Shown: positions 24,058 to 33,907, counted from the first letter of the stretch. The stretch is DNA of 43,858 nucleotides from Desulfomonilaceae bacterium (GCA_031082285.1 JAVHLK010000028.1:11583-55440); one strand, 5' to 3'. The notes: generated from the sequence alone by a model not told the origin. Program-made: numbers and translations.

Positions 24058-24681
24058 TTACGTCCGGATGACCACTCTGGCGGGTGCTCCGTCCGCACCC
24101 TGGATTCTCAAAGGCAGGCAAAAGATTTCGCACGGCCCGACGGGTACGTGGAGCAGGTGGACGCCCTCCACGATGAGCACGCCGGCCTTGAGCAAAGCCA
24201 TATGGACAGGTGCTCCCGGGTTTCCATACCGTTCAATGGACAGGTAATCGTTTCCCACCATCAGGATGCCGCGGTCAATCAGATAGGCCGCACCGTCCTC
24301 CGTCAGGTGCACGTAATCCTCATGGAATTCGGATTCAAGGAGTCGCGGAGAATTATCGGTCTTGAACAAGACCCGCACGTGATTGCCGAGAGCCGAGTTC
24401 TCCAGTGCACCGCGATCCACCTGCGTTCGGCCGGTCATGTCGAGCACGATCCCCGGGCCTACAAGGTGATCGAGAGGGATCAGGTCCGCGGTGGCGCCCC
24501 CTTCCAGGTAGTGGGCAGGGGGATCTACGTGAGTCCCCAGATGGGTTCCCATCGAGATGCGCGCAAGATTGAACTCGCCCCCCGTGCGGCGTTGGACGAC
24601 CGGTTCCGTCTCGAACGGCGGATCGCCCGGAAAGGTGAGCATGCCCCTCCGTATGGGCAACGTTGCGTCAAAAAGCGGCAT
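24058..24681 (-). CDS. Cyclase-family metal-dependent hydrolase, kynurenine-formamidase-like
   Basis: A 207-residue protein with the family motif GTHLGTHVDPPAH (about 45-57), whose His/Asp residues bind two metals, and with HED/HLTEDGAAYL and HLLHVPVGP further on. Members hydrolyse N-formylkynurenine or other amide or lactone bonds. It starts with GGAAGGACAA before ATG 24681. It is divergent from the SLC13 permease with a shared 244-base region containing an operator-like dyad, so the permease may import the substrate; this is inference. Confidence 0.85.
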   Translation of the reverse strand: MPLFDATLPIRRGMLTFPGDPPFETEPVVQRRTGGEFNLARISMGTHLGTHVDPPAHYLEGGATADLIPLDHLVGPGIVLDMTGRTQVDRGALENSALGNHVRVLFKTDNSPRLLESEFHEDYVHLTEDGAAYLIDRGILMVGNDYLSIERYGNPGAPVHMALLKAGVLIVEGVHLLHVPVGPCEIFCLPLRIQGADGAPARVVIRT

Positions 24682-24723
24682 TTGTCCTTCCTTTCCGCGA
24701 ACGCGGAAGACTTTCCATGGGAC

Positions 24724-24752
24724 TTGACAACCTGTCGGTTGTCGAATAAGTC
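24724..24752 (+). promoter_or_regulatory. Putative promoter with overlapping dyad before the permease
   Basis: On the plus strand TTGACA (24724-24729) and TAAGTC (24747-24752) stand 17 bases apart. The inverted repeat GACAACC-TGTC-GGTTGTC (24726-24743) covers the -35 and the spacer and could be the operator of a repressor acting on both divergent genes. Confidence 0.45.
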
Positions 24753-24925
24753 AACTCGTGCGATCATGTCATTTCTATCATAGGGAATGCCGAAAGTACT
24801 GTCCAACACCGGGAAACCCACGCCTCCGGGGTCGGGCGGTTCGGCTCTGCAATCGCGTGAAGACTGCGGCGATTGAGCTCAATCTTGGTGAACTCGGGAA
24901 ACCCTCCGACCCCTGACAGGTATTC

Positions 24926-26695
24926 ATGTCACTCGCGGCCATCTTCACTCTCGCAGTCGTGTTGCTCATGCTCGGTCTGCTCGTACTGACGTCCATCGGT
25001 CCCGACACGGTTCTGATGGGCGGTCTCACCGTGCTCCTGGTTTCGGGCGTTCTCTCTCCTTCGGAAGCTCTCTCAGGCCTTTCCAATGAAGGCATGGTCA
25101 CCGTGGCCGTGCTGTATGTGGTGGTTGCAGGCGTACGGGCCACCGGCGGGACCGATCTGATCATGCATCGGGTGCTTGGGAGACCGCGCGGCCCGATCGA
25201 CGCGCAATTGAGGATCATGGCTCCTGTGGCTGCTCTGAGCGCGTTCCTCAATAACACTCCGGTTGTTGCCATCATGATTCCCACGGTGATCGACTGGGCA
25301 AGACGATTCAGCTTGCACGCATCCCGCTTACTCATTCCACTCAGTTATGCCTCGATTCTGGGGGGTACCTGCACCCTGATCGGCACGAGCACCAACTTGA
25401 TCGTCGACGGTTTGGTGAGATCCCATACGCAGTTGGAGCCGCTGGGCTTTTTTGACATCGCATGGGTCGGCTTACCGTGTACCGTGGTCGGCATCACGTT
25501 CGTCGTGCTCACGGGCCGTTGGTTATTGCCGGAACGTGTCCCGCCGATCGATTGCTGGGAGAATCCACGCGAGTACACCATTGAAATGATGGTCGAACCG
25601 GACGGACCACTGGTCAATAAGACGGTGGAAGATGCGGGGTTACGCCACATCCCGGCCCTGTTTCTGGCTGACATAGAAAGGGCCGGACACCTCTTGGCCG
25701 CCGTCTCGCCCCAGGAGCCTCTTGAGGCAAACGACCGGTTGATCTTCACCGGCCTGGTGGACGGGGTGGTCGACCTGCAGAAGATACGAGGGCTGAAACC
25801 GGCCACCAAGGAAATCGTCAAGCTCGATTCCCCGCGTTCGGACCGGGTCCTCGTGGAAGCGGTAGTATCTCATCGATGCTCTCTGGTCGGGAGATCGATC
25901 CGATCCGGGGGATTCCGGTCACGGTACAACGCGGTGGTCATCGCGGTGGCCCGCCACGGAGCACGACTGAGACAGAATATGGGGGATATTGTTCTTCGCC
26001 CGGGCGACACGCTCCTTTTGGAGGCTCAGCCTTCCTTTGTCGAGCAACAGAGGAACGAATTCGACTTCTTTCTCGTCAGTCCAATCAAGGACTCCGGACC
26101 CCCACGGCACGAAAAAGCCTTTCTTGCGCTGGGGATTCTGGGATCCATGGTTCTGGTCGCGTCCACGCGTTGGTTGCCCTTGCTCGAGGCGGCAATGCTC
26201 GCGGCCGGCGCCATGATCATGACCGGCTGCCTCAGCGGGACGCAGGCCCGAAGGAGTGTGGATTGGCAGGTCCTGCTGACCATAGCGGCTTCCTTCGGAT
26301 TCGGTCAGGCCCTCCTGAACACGGGTGCTGCAGGCTCGATCGCACATACCCTCATCAACATCGTTGGAGGAAGCCCCTGGGGAACGCTTGCCGTCATGTA
26401 CCTGTTGACGTCGGTATTCACTTCACTTATTACCAACAATGCCGCGGTGGTATTGCTCTTCCCCATTGCGCTCTCCGCCGCAAACGACCTGCAGGTGAAC
26501 CTGCTTCCATTTGTGATGACCATCATGGTCGCCGCGTCGGCAAGTTTTGCCACTCCCATCGGTTATCAGACCAATCTCATGGTCTACACTGCCGGAGGAT
26601 ATAAGTTCACGGATTTTGTTCGCATGGGCCTCCCGCTCAACATCGTGATCGGGATTATGTCGGTGCTGCTTATACCCGTCTTCTGGAGTTTCTGA
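24926..26695 (+). CDS. SLC13-type anion permease with TrkA-C domains
   Basis: A 589-residue membrane protein with about ten to twelve hydrophobic segments split by a central cytosolic region (about 205-380). The permease halves carry the inverted-repeat motifs FLNNTPVVAIMIPTV (about 108-122) and TSLITNNAAVVLLFP (about 500-514), each with the Asn-Thr/Asn pair that binds the anion and sodium in the family. GTCTLIGTSTNLIVDG is also typical. The central region has two TrkA-C-like stretches (LVNKTVEDAGL and VGRSIRSGGFRSR). The family includes sulfate, thiosulfate, di-/tricarboxylate and related transporters, so the substrate is not fixed. The start has only a weak AGGT. Confidence 0.85.
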   Translation: MSLAAIFTLAVVLLMLGLLVLTSIGPDTVLMGGLTVLLVSGVLSPSEALSGLSNEGMVTVAVLYVVVAGVRATGGTDLIMHRVLGRPRGPIDAQLRIMAPVAALSAFLNNTPVVAIMIPTVIDWARRFSLHASRLLIPLSYASILGGTCTLIGTSTNLIVDGLVRSHTQLEPLGFFDIAWVGLPCTVVGITFVVLTGRWLLPERVPPIDCWENPREYTIEMMVEPDGPLVNKTVEDAGLRHIPALFLADIERAGHLLAAVSPQEPLEANDRLIFTGLVDGVVDLQKIRGLKPATKEIVKLDSPRSDRVLVEAVVSHRCSLVGRSIRSGGFRSRYNAVVIAVARHGARLRQNMGDIVLRPGDTLLLEAQPSFVEQQRNEFDFFLVSPIKDSGPPRHEKAFLALGILGSMVLVASTRWLPLLEAAMLAAGAMIMTGCLSGTQARRSVDWQVLLTIAASFGFGQALLNTGAAGSIAHTLINIVGGSPWGTLAVMYLLTSVFTSLITNNAAVVLLFPIALSAANDLQVNLLPFVMTIMVAASASFATPIGYQTNLMVYTAGGYKFTDFVRMGLPLNIVIGIMSVLLIPVFWSF

Positions 26696-26986
26696 ACGCA
26701 TGAGGCGCGCCGGCGGGCCATTGGTGCTCCATGCCCGCGAATCGGCATTATTGTTCACTGAAGAACGCCGGGAGTCGAGTTGAACTTCGGGCGTCGGCAA
26801 CACGCACACATAAAAAATGGTCATTCGGAAAAACACATTCCGATCAAAGGTGTCCCATCTATTACGCTTCTTCCGGCCGCGTGAGAGCCGGATAAATGTT
26901 GACTGCCCAGGAGATGGTAACGAATGTGTGCGTAGAGTGGAGTTACTGTTCCTCAAAGAATGTCCTTAGATCCGAGGTTGCGAACG
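26696..26986. other. Gap before the copper-efflux operon
   Basis: No gene. An imperfect hairpin has outer arms ACGCC (26765-26769) and GGCGT (26790-26794) and could end the permease transcript, but lacks a T run. The operon's promoter is not clear; TTGACT at 26898-26903 is not matched by a good -10. Confidence 0.35.
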
Positions 26987-29101
26987 ATGAGTGAGAGCGG
27001 AATGCCGTCCCGGCCATTGAAGAAGCTCGCGAAGGCAATGGTGCTTATAAGTCTTGTTGGTGCTGCGTTTGGACTCGGTTACTTCCTGTCCGGAAGTGTG
27101 GATCGCTCCGCGGATGTGGATAGCCGCATGAAGGAAGCGCAGCATCACGATCACGAAGAGAAGACCGTCGCGAAATCATCAATCTGGACCTGTTCGATGC
27201 ATCCCCAGATTAGGCTGCCGAAGCCCGGGAAGTGCCCCATCTGCTTCATGGACCTCATCCCTCTTACGTCCGAAGACACCGATTCGTCGACCGCCGGCCT
27301 GACCACGTACACCATGTCGGAAACCGCCAAGAGGCTTGCAGAAGTTGAGACCGATGTGGTCAAACGGGAACAGGCCAAGGTCGTGGTTCGCATGGTGGGC
27401 ATGGTTTTCGAGGACGAGACTCGGATAGCAGCTCTCACTTCCCGTGTCGACGGCCGGCTCGATGAGATCTACGTCAATTTCACGGGGACACAAGTGAAAG
27501 AGGGCGATCCCATGGTCAAGATCTGGAGTCCCACCCTTATCACGAGTCAGGTGGAGCTTTTCGAGGCCACGCGGTCTTCCGAACCGGATGAGGACTTCAT
27601 GACCGGCGCCGAGGAAAAGCTGATCCAACAAGGGCTCACCAGGGAACAAGTGGAGCGGATCAAACTCGGGGGAAAACCCATTCTGTACGTCACTCTGCGG
27701 GCGCCCATCAGCGGCGTCGTCATGAAGCGAATCGCGGTCCTGGGACAGTTCGTGAAGGAAGGGACCGAAATGTACAGCATCAACGATCTCTCACACGTCT
27801 GGATCAAGATGGATGCGTACGAGACGGACCTTCCCTGGATCAGGTACGGTCAGGACGTAACGTTTACAACTCCGGCCCTTCCGGGCAAGCGATTCAAGGG
27901 AAAGGTGCTCTTCATCGACCCTACGTTGGAAGGACGGACGCGCTCGGTCAAGATACGAGTGGAAGCGTCAAACCCGGACTTGCTCCTGAAGCCCGGCATG
28001 TTCGTGAGCGCGGAACTTGAAGCCGAGATCGATGCCGCCGGCAAGGTGGTCAAGTCCGAGTGGACCGGAAAGTATATCTGCCCGGTGCATCCCCGCGATC
28101 AACCAAGCTCCGAACCGGGTATCTGCCCGGACAGCAAAGTACCTCTTAAACCTGCATCGGCGTTCGGATATTCACAGGATGACCAACCCGAACTTCCTCT
28201 TGTCATTCCCGCAACAGCACCCCTGATTACGGGCACGCGAGCCATAGTGTACGTCGAAGTACCGGGTGCGGAGAGACCGACCTATGAATTGCGACAGGTC
28301 GTGCTCGGTCCGAGAGCGGGAGATAAGTACGTCGTCTATGAAGGGCTCAAGGAAGGCGATCGGGTCGTAGTGAAAGGCAATTTCAAGATCGACAGCGCCA
28401 TGCAGATCCTCGCCCGACCCAGCATGATGAATGAGATCGAGGGGCCGGAAGAAGGCCGTACAGCCGCGAAAGAGGAGCCCCGGGAAGAGGAGGCGGTCGC
28501 CCGGATCGAAGCTCCCCGTGATTTCATAGAGAAGTTCACCCCTGTCTTCAGCGAGTATCTGGCCCTCAAGGATGCCCTTGTCGAAGAGAGGACCGATCTT
28601 GCCGTGGAGCATTCGCAAAGCATGGGGACCGCGGTCGAAGTGATTGATACGGCGGGCTTGAGCGAAACCGCGGCGCGAACGTGGAAAGATCTCTCCGCTG
28701 AGATGACCGCAAGCCTGGATGCCGTTGCGGCCGCAGAAGATGTGGAAGGTCAACGAAAGGCGTTTGCTCCTCTCTCCGAGGCCTTGGCCAGAGCGCTTAT
28801 GAGCTTTCGTCACGTCAGGAATGAGCCGATCGTTTTGTACCATTGCCCAATGAGCTTGGACGAGGAAGGTGCATACTGGATGGAATCGACCGAGGATCCC
28901 AAGAATCCGTATTTTGGTCGCAAGCCTTACCAGGGGCAGGTCATGCTTCAATGCGGGGAGATTTTAGAGAGGATCCCCGGAGTGCCTCCGGCCGTATCTC
29001 CTACCGGTGAAGCACACGATTCTTCCGAGACCGATCGGACCGGCTCATCCGGTGGAGGTGCCGGCACAGAGGAATCCGGAATGGAGGCCGCCGGAAAATG
29101 A
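26987..29101 (+). CDS. cusB: CusB-type periplasmic adaptor of a heavy-metal efflux pump
   Basis: A 704-residue adaptor that links the inner-membrane pump to an outer-membrane channel. A membrane anchor (about 17-36) is followed by His-rich HHDHEE and a metal-binding TCSMHPQ...KCPICFMDLIPL motif (69-92). The barrel-sandwich region follows, with LTSRVDGRLDEIYV and RAPISGVVMKRIAV. A second CPVHPRD...GICPDSKV motif appears near 370, and a C-terminal domain with YHCPMS and a Cys near QCGEIL recalls the DUF3347 metal-binding part. Starts at 26960, 26987 and 27002 are in frame; 26987 is chosen because GAGG precedes it. Overlap of four bases with the pump gene marks one operon. Confidence 0.88.
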   Translation: MSESGMPSRPLKKLAKAMVLISLVGAAFGLGYFLSGSVDRSADVDSRMKEAQHHDHEEKTVAKSSIWTCSMHPQIRLPKPGKCPICFMDLIPLTSEDTDSSTAGLTTYTMSETAKRLAEVETDVVKREQAKVVVRMVGMVFEDETRIAALTSRVDGRLDEIYVNFTGTQVKEGDPMVKIWSPTLITSQVELFEATRSSEPDEDFMTGAEEKLIQQGLTREQVERIKLGGKPILYVTLRAPISGVVMKRIAVLGQFVKEGTEMYSINDLSHVWIKMDAYETDLPWIRYGQDVTFTTPALPGKRFKGKVLFIDPTLEGRTRSVKIRVEASNPDLLLKPGMFVSAELEAEIDAAGKVVKSEWTGKYICPVHPRDQPSSEPGICPDSKVPLKPASAFGYSQDDQPELPLVIPATAPLITGTRAIVYVEVPGAERPTYELRQVVLGPRAGDKYVVYEGLKEGDRVVVKGNFKIDSAMQILARPSMMNEIEGPEEGRTAAKEEPREEEAVARIEAPRDFIEKFTPVFSEYLALKDALVEERTDLAVEHSQSMGTAVEVIDTAGLSETAARTWKDLSAEMTASLDAVAAAEDVEGQRKAFAPLSEALARALMSFRHVRNEPIVLYHCPMSLDEEGAYWMESTEDPKNPYFGRKPYQGQVMLQCGEILERIPGVPPAVSPTGEAHDSSETDRTGSSGGGAGTEESGMEAAGK

Positions 29102-32100
29102 AATCCTCGAGTGATCATCCCCCGGAAGCGCTTCATGGTGCGGCCGGAAAATCGTTATTTGCACCCGTGATGCGTTTCTGGGTTCAACAGAAGCTCTTCG
29201 CGACGGCCATTCTGATCCTCGTGATCGTATCCGGAGTGATGGTCGCGCCTTTCGATTGGGATATTCCCTGGTTGCCGCGCAATCCGGTGCCGGTGGACGC
29301 AATCCCCGACATCGGCGAGAATCAACAGATTGTGTTCACTACGTGGGAAGGGCGTTCTCCCAAAGACGTCGAGGATCAGATTACATACCCTCTCACCGTC
29401 TCTCTCCTCGGAATTCCGGGAGTCAAGTCTATCCGGAGTAATTCCTTTTTCGGCTTCTCGACCATTTACATTATCTTCAGCGAGGAGATCGATTTTTACT
29501 GGTCCAGATCGCGAATCCTGGAGAAGCTGAACTCGCTGCCGTCGGGAACTTTGCCGGAAGGGGTCCAGCCGATCCTGGGGCCCGATGCCACGGCTTTGGG
29601 ACAAGTATTCTGGTATACCCTCGAAGGCGAAGGGTTTGGGTTGGACGAGCTTCGTTCCATCCAAGACTACTACGTGCGATACGCGCTGCAATCCGCAGGA
29701 GGGGTGAGTGAGGTTGCGTCGGTCGGCGGGTACGTCAAGGAGTACCAAGTGGACATCAACCCCGATGCCATGCGGGCTCACTCCATAACCTTACCCGAAG
29801 TGTTCGATGCGGTGCGAATGGCAAACCTCGATGTCGGCGCCGGAACGATCGAAGTCAACAGAACCGAATATGCCATTCGCGGCCTCGGATTCATCAAGTC
29901 CGTGTCGGATCTCGAACAAAGCGTGGTCAAGGTAAATGAAAATGTCCCGCTGTTCATCAAGGACGTAGCGACGGTTAACCTCGGGCCGGCCATGCGCCGC
30001 GGAGCGCTTGACAAGGAAGGCGCGGAAGTGGTGGGGGGGGTGGTGGTCGTTCGCTTTGGGGAAAATCCCCTTCAGATTATCAAGAACGTCAAGAAGAAGA
30101 TCGAGGAGATCTCTCCCGGTTTGCCGACGCGAACACTTCCCAATGGAAAGGTCTCTCGGGTGAGGATCGTTCCTTTCTACGACCGCACCGAGCTCATCCA
30201 CCAGACGCTTGAAACGCTCAAGAAGGCCCTCACCGAAGAGATTCTCGTCACCATCATCGTAGTGATCGTGATGGTCAACCACCTGGTCAGTTCAGCGTTG
30301 ATTTCCACTGTTCTGCCGCTGGCGGTCCTTTTTACGTTCGGCGTGATGAAGATGGTAGGGATCGACGCCAACATTATGGCATTGTCAGGAATTGCCATCG
30401 CGATCGGCGTCATGGTGGACATGGGGATCATACTCAGTGAGAACATTCTGCGTCATATCGAGAACGATCCACCGGGAAAGAGCACCCTCGCGATGGTACG
30501 GGATGCCGCGTCCGAGGTGGGTGGAGCGGTCATGACCTCATCGCTCACCACCATCATTTCCTTCATCCCGGTCTTTGCCCTCACCGGGCCCGAGGGAAAG
30601 CTCTTCAAACCGGTGGCGTTTACCAAGACCTTTGCCGTCGGGGCGTCTCTCGTCCTTGCCCTTGCCTTGATACCCCCATTGGCGCACGTCGTGTTCACGA
30701 AGCGAAACTTCCGCAAGAACACGCTCATCCTCATGTACACGGCAGTCGCGGCCGCAGGGATTTGGACCGGGACGACCCTTTCCTGGTGGATTGGGGCGCC
30801 GCTGCTTCTTGTGGCGGTGATCAAGGGTGCGGGACTCTTTGCACCCCCATCCGTAAGTAACCAGACCACAAGAGTTCTGAACACGGCGGCCCTGATCTTC
30901 GTGGTCGTCATTCTCACCGCCCATTGGCAGCCTCTTGGCCCTCAGACCGGATTCGTGCGCAACCTCATCTTTACCTCGGGAATTATCTTCGGACTGCTCG
31001 GCGTCAGAAAGGTCTTCACCGCTTTCTATAGGCCGTTCCTGCGGTGGTGTCTCGACCATAAGGCCGCGTTTCTCGTTCTGCCCCTCTCACTGGTGTTGTT
31101 CGGCGCAACGATATGGCTCGGGTTCGACCGCGTGTTCTCGTTCATTCCCTGGACCGCGGACCGCATCCTCGGACCTCCCGGTCCCGTCGTGACGGCTCAA
31201 CACGATCACGGCCCGGCTCCAAAGAGCGACGCGGTCACTCCTGATTACGGCGCGCCTGCGCGGGGCAACATCATCCGAGATACAAGGCTTTGGTCAAAGC
31301 TGTCCCACATGTTTCCCGGTCTCGGAAAGGAGTTCATGCCTTCGCTTGATGAAGGTTCGTTTCTCTTCATGCCGACGACCATGCCTCACGCGTCCATCGG
31401 TGAGGCGCTGGACGTAATTCAGAAGCAGGACCTGGCCATCAGATCCATACCGGAAGTGGAGTCCGTGGTGGGCAAGATAGGTCGAGTGGAGAGTGCACTC
31501 GATCCCGCGCCTTTATCCATGGTCGAGACGGTCATCACATACTTGCCTGAGTACAAGGTCGATCCCGAAACGGGAGAGAAAGTCCTCGATCCCGAGACCG
31601 GAATGCCCGTTCGAAATTGGCGACCCCGAATCAAGTCGCCGGACGACTTGTGGAAAGAGATCGTCAGGGTTGCACAACTCCCCGGCTCCACCTCGGCGCC
31701 GAAACTGCAGCCCATTGCGGCCCGCGTCGTCATGCTCCAGAGCGGAATGCGCGCCGCAATGGGGGTCAAGATCCGGGGCAGCAGCCTCGAAGAAGTGGAG
31801 CGGGTCGGGTTCGAGATCGAACGCTTCCTCAAAGAGGTGCCTTTGGTTGAACCCGCATCGGTCATAGCGGACCGGGTGGTGGGCAACCCGTACCTCGAAA
31901 TCGACATCGACCGACGGGCCATTGCCAGATACGGAATCAGGATTCAGGACGTACAAGACGTGATCGAAATAGCCATCGGCGGCAAGCGGATCACCACCAC
32001 CGTGGAAGGTCGCGAGCGTTACCCGGTGCGCATACGGTATCAGCGCGAATTGCGGGATTCCCTTGAAGCAATCGGTCGCATCCTCGTGCCGGGACAAAAC

Positions 32101-32958
32101 GGAGTCCAAGTACCCATCAACCTCGTCGCGACGATCAATTACACTCGAGGTCCCATGAACGTCAAGAGCGAGGACACCTTTCTCGTGAGTTACGTCCTGT
32201 TCGACAAGCGTACGGACGCGGCCGAAGTGGACGTGGTTGTCGCTGCTGACAACTACTTGAAGCATAAGATCGCGACCGGAGAACTCAAGATGCCTCCGGG
32301 AACGTCGTTCTCATTCGCGGGGTCGTACGAGAACCAAGTGAGGTCCGAAAGGACGCTGAGGATCGTCATTCCTCTGGCGCTTCTGCTCATCTTTCTGGTC
32401 CTCTATCTGCAGTTCAGGTCCGTCCCCACTTCTCTGAACGTATTCTCGGGAATTTTCGTCGCATGGTCGGGCGGGTTCATGATGCTCTGGCTGTACAGCC
32501 AGCCGTGGTTCCTTGATTTTGCGGTTTTCGGAACGAACATGCGCGATCTGTTTCAGGTACGGCCGTACAACTTGAGCGTTGCCGTATGGGTGGGGTTCCT
32601 GGCCCTGTTCGGGATAGCCACCAACGACGGAGTCATCTACTCGACGTACCTCGACCAGGTCTTTGAGAAGCAGGAATTCTCGAGCATCGAGGAAATCAGA
32701 GAAGCCACCCTGGAAGCCGGCGAAAAACGGGTACGGCCGGCCCTGATGACCACGGCCACCACTATCCTTGCCCTTGTACCGGTATTAACGTCTCAGGGCA
32801 AAGGCGCAGACGTCATGGTGCCGATGGCCTTGCCCAGCTTCGGAGGAATGTGCATCGATATGATTACTATTTTTGTGGTTCCCACGATCTACTGCCTGGT
32901 GAAGGAGCTGCAATTCAAGGCAAGATTAGCCGTTAAGCAAAAAGGAGCAGTAACATGA
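29098..32958 (+). CDS. cusA: CusA/CzcA-type RND heavy-metal efflux pump
   Basis: A 1286-residue inner-membrane RND pump for monovalent copper/silver, or possibly other metals. The N-terminal PVDAIPDIGENQQIVFT, the membrane motif AIAIGVMVDMGIILSEN carrying the essential Asp in TM4, and GKEFMPSLDEGSFLFMPTT are characteristic. The length exceeds E. coli CusA (1047) by about 240 residues. Most of the excess is an insertion between TM6 and the second porter half, with about four extra hydrophobic segments around residues 545-690 and a His-containing loop (QHDHGP). The pump is coupled by ATGA overlaps to the adaptor and to the NosL-like gene. Confidence 0.92.
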   Translation: MKSSSDHPPEALHGAAGKSLFAPVMRFWVQQKLFATAILILVIVSGVMVAPFDWDIPWLPRNPVPVDAIPDIGENQQIVFTTWEGRSPKDVEDQITYPLTVSLLGIPGVKSIRSNSFFGFSTIYIIFSEEIDFYWSRSRILEKLNSLPSGTLPEGVQPILGPDATALGQVFWYTLEGEGFGLDELRSIQDYYVRYALQSAGGVSEVASVGGYVKEYQVDINPDAMRAHSITLPEVFDAVRMANLDVGAGTIEVNRTEYAIRGLGFIKSVSDLEQSVVKVNENVPLFIKDVATVNLGPAMRRGALDKEGAEVVGGVVVVRFGENPLQIIKNVKKKIEEISPGLPTRTLPNGKVSRVRIVPFYDRTELIHQTLETLKKALTEEILVTIIVVIVMVNHLVSSALISTVLPLAVLFTFGVMKMVGIDANIMALSGIAIAIGVMVDMGIILSENILRHIENDPPGKSTLAMVRDAASEVGGAVMTSSLTTIISFIPVFALTGPEGKLFKPVAFTKTFAVGASLVLALALIPPLAHVVFTKRNFRKNTLILMYTAVAAAGIWTGTTLSWWIGAPLLLVAVIKGAGLFAPPSVSNQTTRVLNTAALIFVVVILTAHWQPLGPQTGFVRNLIFTSGIIFGLLGVRKVFTAFYRPFLRWCLDHKAAFLVLPLSLVLFGATIWLGFDRVFSFIPWTADRILGPPGPVVTAQHDHGPAPKSDAVTPDYGAPARGNIIRDTRLWSKLSHMFPGLGKEFMPSLDEGSFLFMPTTMPHASIGEALDVIQKQDLAIRSIPEVESVVGKIGRVESALDPAPLSMVETVITYLPEYKVDPETGEKVLDPETGMPVRNWRPRIKSPDDLWKEIVRVAQLPGSTSAPKLQPIAARVVMLQSGMRAAMGVKIRGSSLEEVERVGFEIERFLKEVPLVEPASVIADRVVGNPYLEIDIDRRAIARYGIRIQDVQDVIEIAIGGKRITTTVEGRERYPVRIRYQRELRDSLEAIGRILVPGQNGVQVPINLVATINYTRGPMNVKSEDTFLVSYVLFDKRTDAAEVDVVVAADNYLKHKIATGELKMPPGTSFSFAGSYENQVRSERTLRIVIPLALLLIFLVLYLQFRSVPTSLNVFSGIFVAWSGGFMMLWLYSQPWFLDFAVFGTNMRDLFQVRPYNLSVAVWVGFLALFGIATNDGVIYSTYLDQVFEKQEFSSIEEIREATLEAGEKRVRPALMTTATTILALVPVLTSQGKGADVMVPMALPSFGGMCIDMITIFVVPTIYCLVKELQFKARLAVKQKGAVT

Positions 32959-33479
32959 AAATCCGGCAAAACAAATTGATCTATCTGTGTGCGATCGTAG
33001 TGTGTTCGGCAATGATTCCCGCGCCGGCTTGGGCGGAAGCGGTGACGCTTCCCAACGGTGCCAAGCTCGATCTTACGGTGAAATGCCCCGTATGCAACAT
33101 GGAACTCGCATCCGGCAAGTTGGGACCCGCCGCGGCGGTTTTCAAGGACGGCAAGGTAGTGGGATTCGACAGTACCGGCGACATGTTCAGGTATCTGCTC
33201 GATCCGAAGAAATATGGATTCGATCGGGAAGCAGTTCAGCACGTCTATGTGACCCAGTACGGCACGAAGCAATTCATCGACGCCAAGGAGGCGGTATACG
33301 TGCTGGGAAGCGACTTGAAAGGCTCGATGGGACCGGAGGTCGTACCCTTTGCCGACAAAGCCGGTGCCGACGAGTTCATGAAGGCCCATCACGGCAAGAA
33401 GATTGTGACCTTTGCCGAAGTGGGATTGTCCGACTTGAAGCCGAAGAAGGGTTTGCTCAAGATGAAGCACGGTCACTGA
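32955..33479 (+). CDS. NosL-like periplasmic copper-binding protein
   Basis: A 174-residue exported protein with a signal peptide cut near AWA-EA (about 27), and a CPVCNM motif (about 49-54) like the copper(I) site of NosL. The conserved YVTQYGTKQFIDAKEAVYV segment is typical of NosL. Unlike most NosL it has no lipobox cysteine and ends in a Lys/His-rich tail (KMKHGH). No nitrous oxide reductase genes are present. Its overlap with the pump gene suggests a periplasmic copper carrier for the efflux system. Confidence 0.82.
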   Translation: MKIRQNKLIYLCAIVVCSAMIPAPAWAEAVTLPNGAKLDLTVKCPVCNMELASGKLGPAAAVFKDGKVVGFDSTGDMFRYLLDPKKYGFDREAVQHVYVTQYGTKQFIDAKEAVYVLGSDLKGSMGPEVVPFADKAGADEFMKAHHGKKIVTFAEVGLSDLKPKKGLLKMKHGH

Positions 33480-33529
33480 TCGGGATCCGGTCACCGATCG
33501 AACTTCGAAATTGTGAAAGGAAAGGGGCG

Positions 33530-33549
33530 GTTCCGCACTGGTGCGGAAC
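33530..33549. other. Perfect nine-base-pair hairpin after the NosL-like gene
   Basis: GTTCCGCAC-TG-GTGCGGAAC at 50 bases after the stop. No T run follows, so it may stabilise the 3' end of the efflux mRNA or be a repeat unit. It could also separate the pump operon from the small genes that follow. Confidence 0.5.
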
Positions 33550-33733
33550 ACCCTACCGCATTGACTCAAACGCGCACTACGGGGTCGGTTCCACACGTAC
33601 TCCACGGCGGAAGTACGTTGACGTATTGAACGAACACTGCTCCTGCCTTGCCGGCGCCGGCCTCCGTCGGAAACGTTCGGAGTATTTTCGTTAAATGCAT
33701 TCCTCCTACGCGTCCCCTCTGCCGATCATGTAT

Positions 33734-33762
33734 TTGACTTGTCGCAAGTGAATACAAATACT
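33734..33762 (+). promoter_or_regulatory. Putative promoter with dyad for the small membrane genes
   Basis: TTGACT (33734-33739) and AATACT (33757-33762) are 17 bases apart. ACTTG-TCG-CAAGT (33737-33749) lies between them and could be the operator of a regulator. It stands 53 bases before the 30-residue frame. Confidence 0.5.
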
Positions 33763-33814
33763 TCTACATAGAAGATCATCTTTGGAAACGGGTGTGTATC
33801 CGGAGGAGGCCGTA

Positions 33815-33907
33815 ATGCTCTTCATCACAAAACGATTCGGATTGTACGCCGGCGCGATTGCGCTGGGACTGACTACCATCTTGCTGTTGGGCTGGGCATT
33901 CTATTGA
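33815..33907 (+). CDS. 30-residue single-span membrane peptide
   Basis: An ATG with GGAGGAGG nine bases upstream opens a frame of 30 codons ending in TGA. The peptide has a short basic start (MLFITKRFG) and one membrane segment of about 20 hydrophobic residues (AGAIALGLTTILLLGWAFY). It resembles the small accessory peptides that stabilise membrane pumps, such as AcrZ- or KdpF-like subunits. The location after the copper-efflux operon and behind its own promoter suggests such a role, but no family is recognised. It is too short for usual gene finding. Confidence 0.6.
   Translation: MLFITKRFGLYAGAIALGLTTILLLGWAFY

Noticed and set aside
23787-24071. Plus-strand 94-codon frame after the winged-helix gene
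   Set aside because: No ribosome-binding site, TTG start, overlap with the cyclase end, and no known motif, although its strand-like composition made it worth a look.
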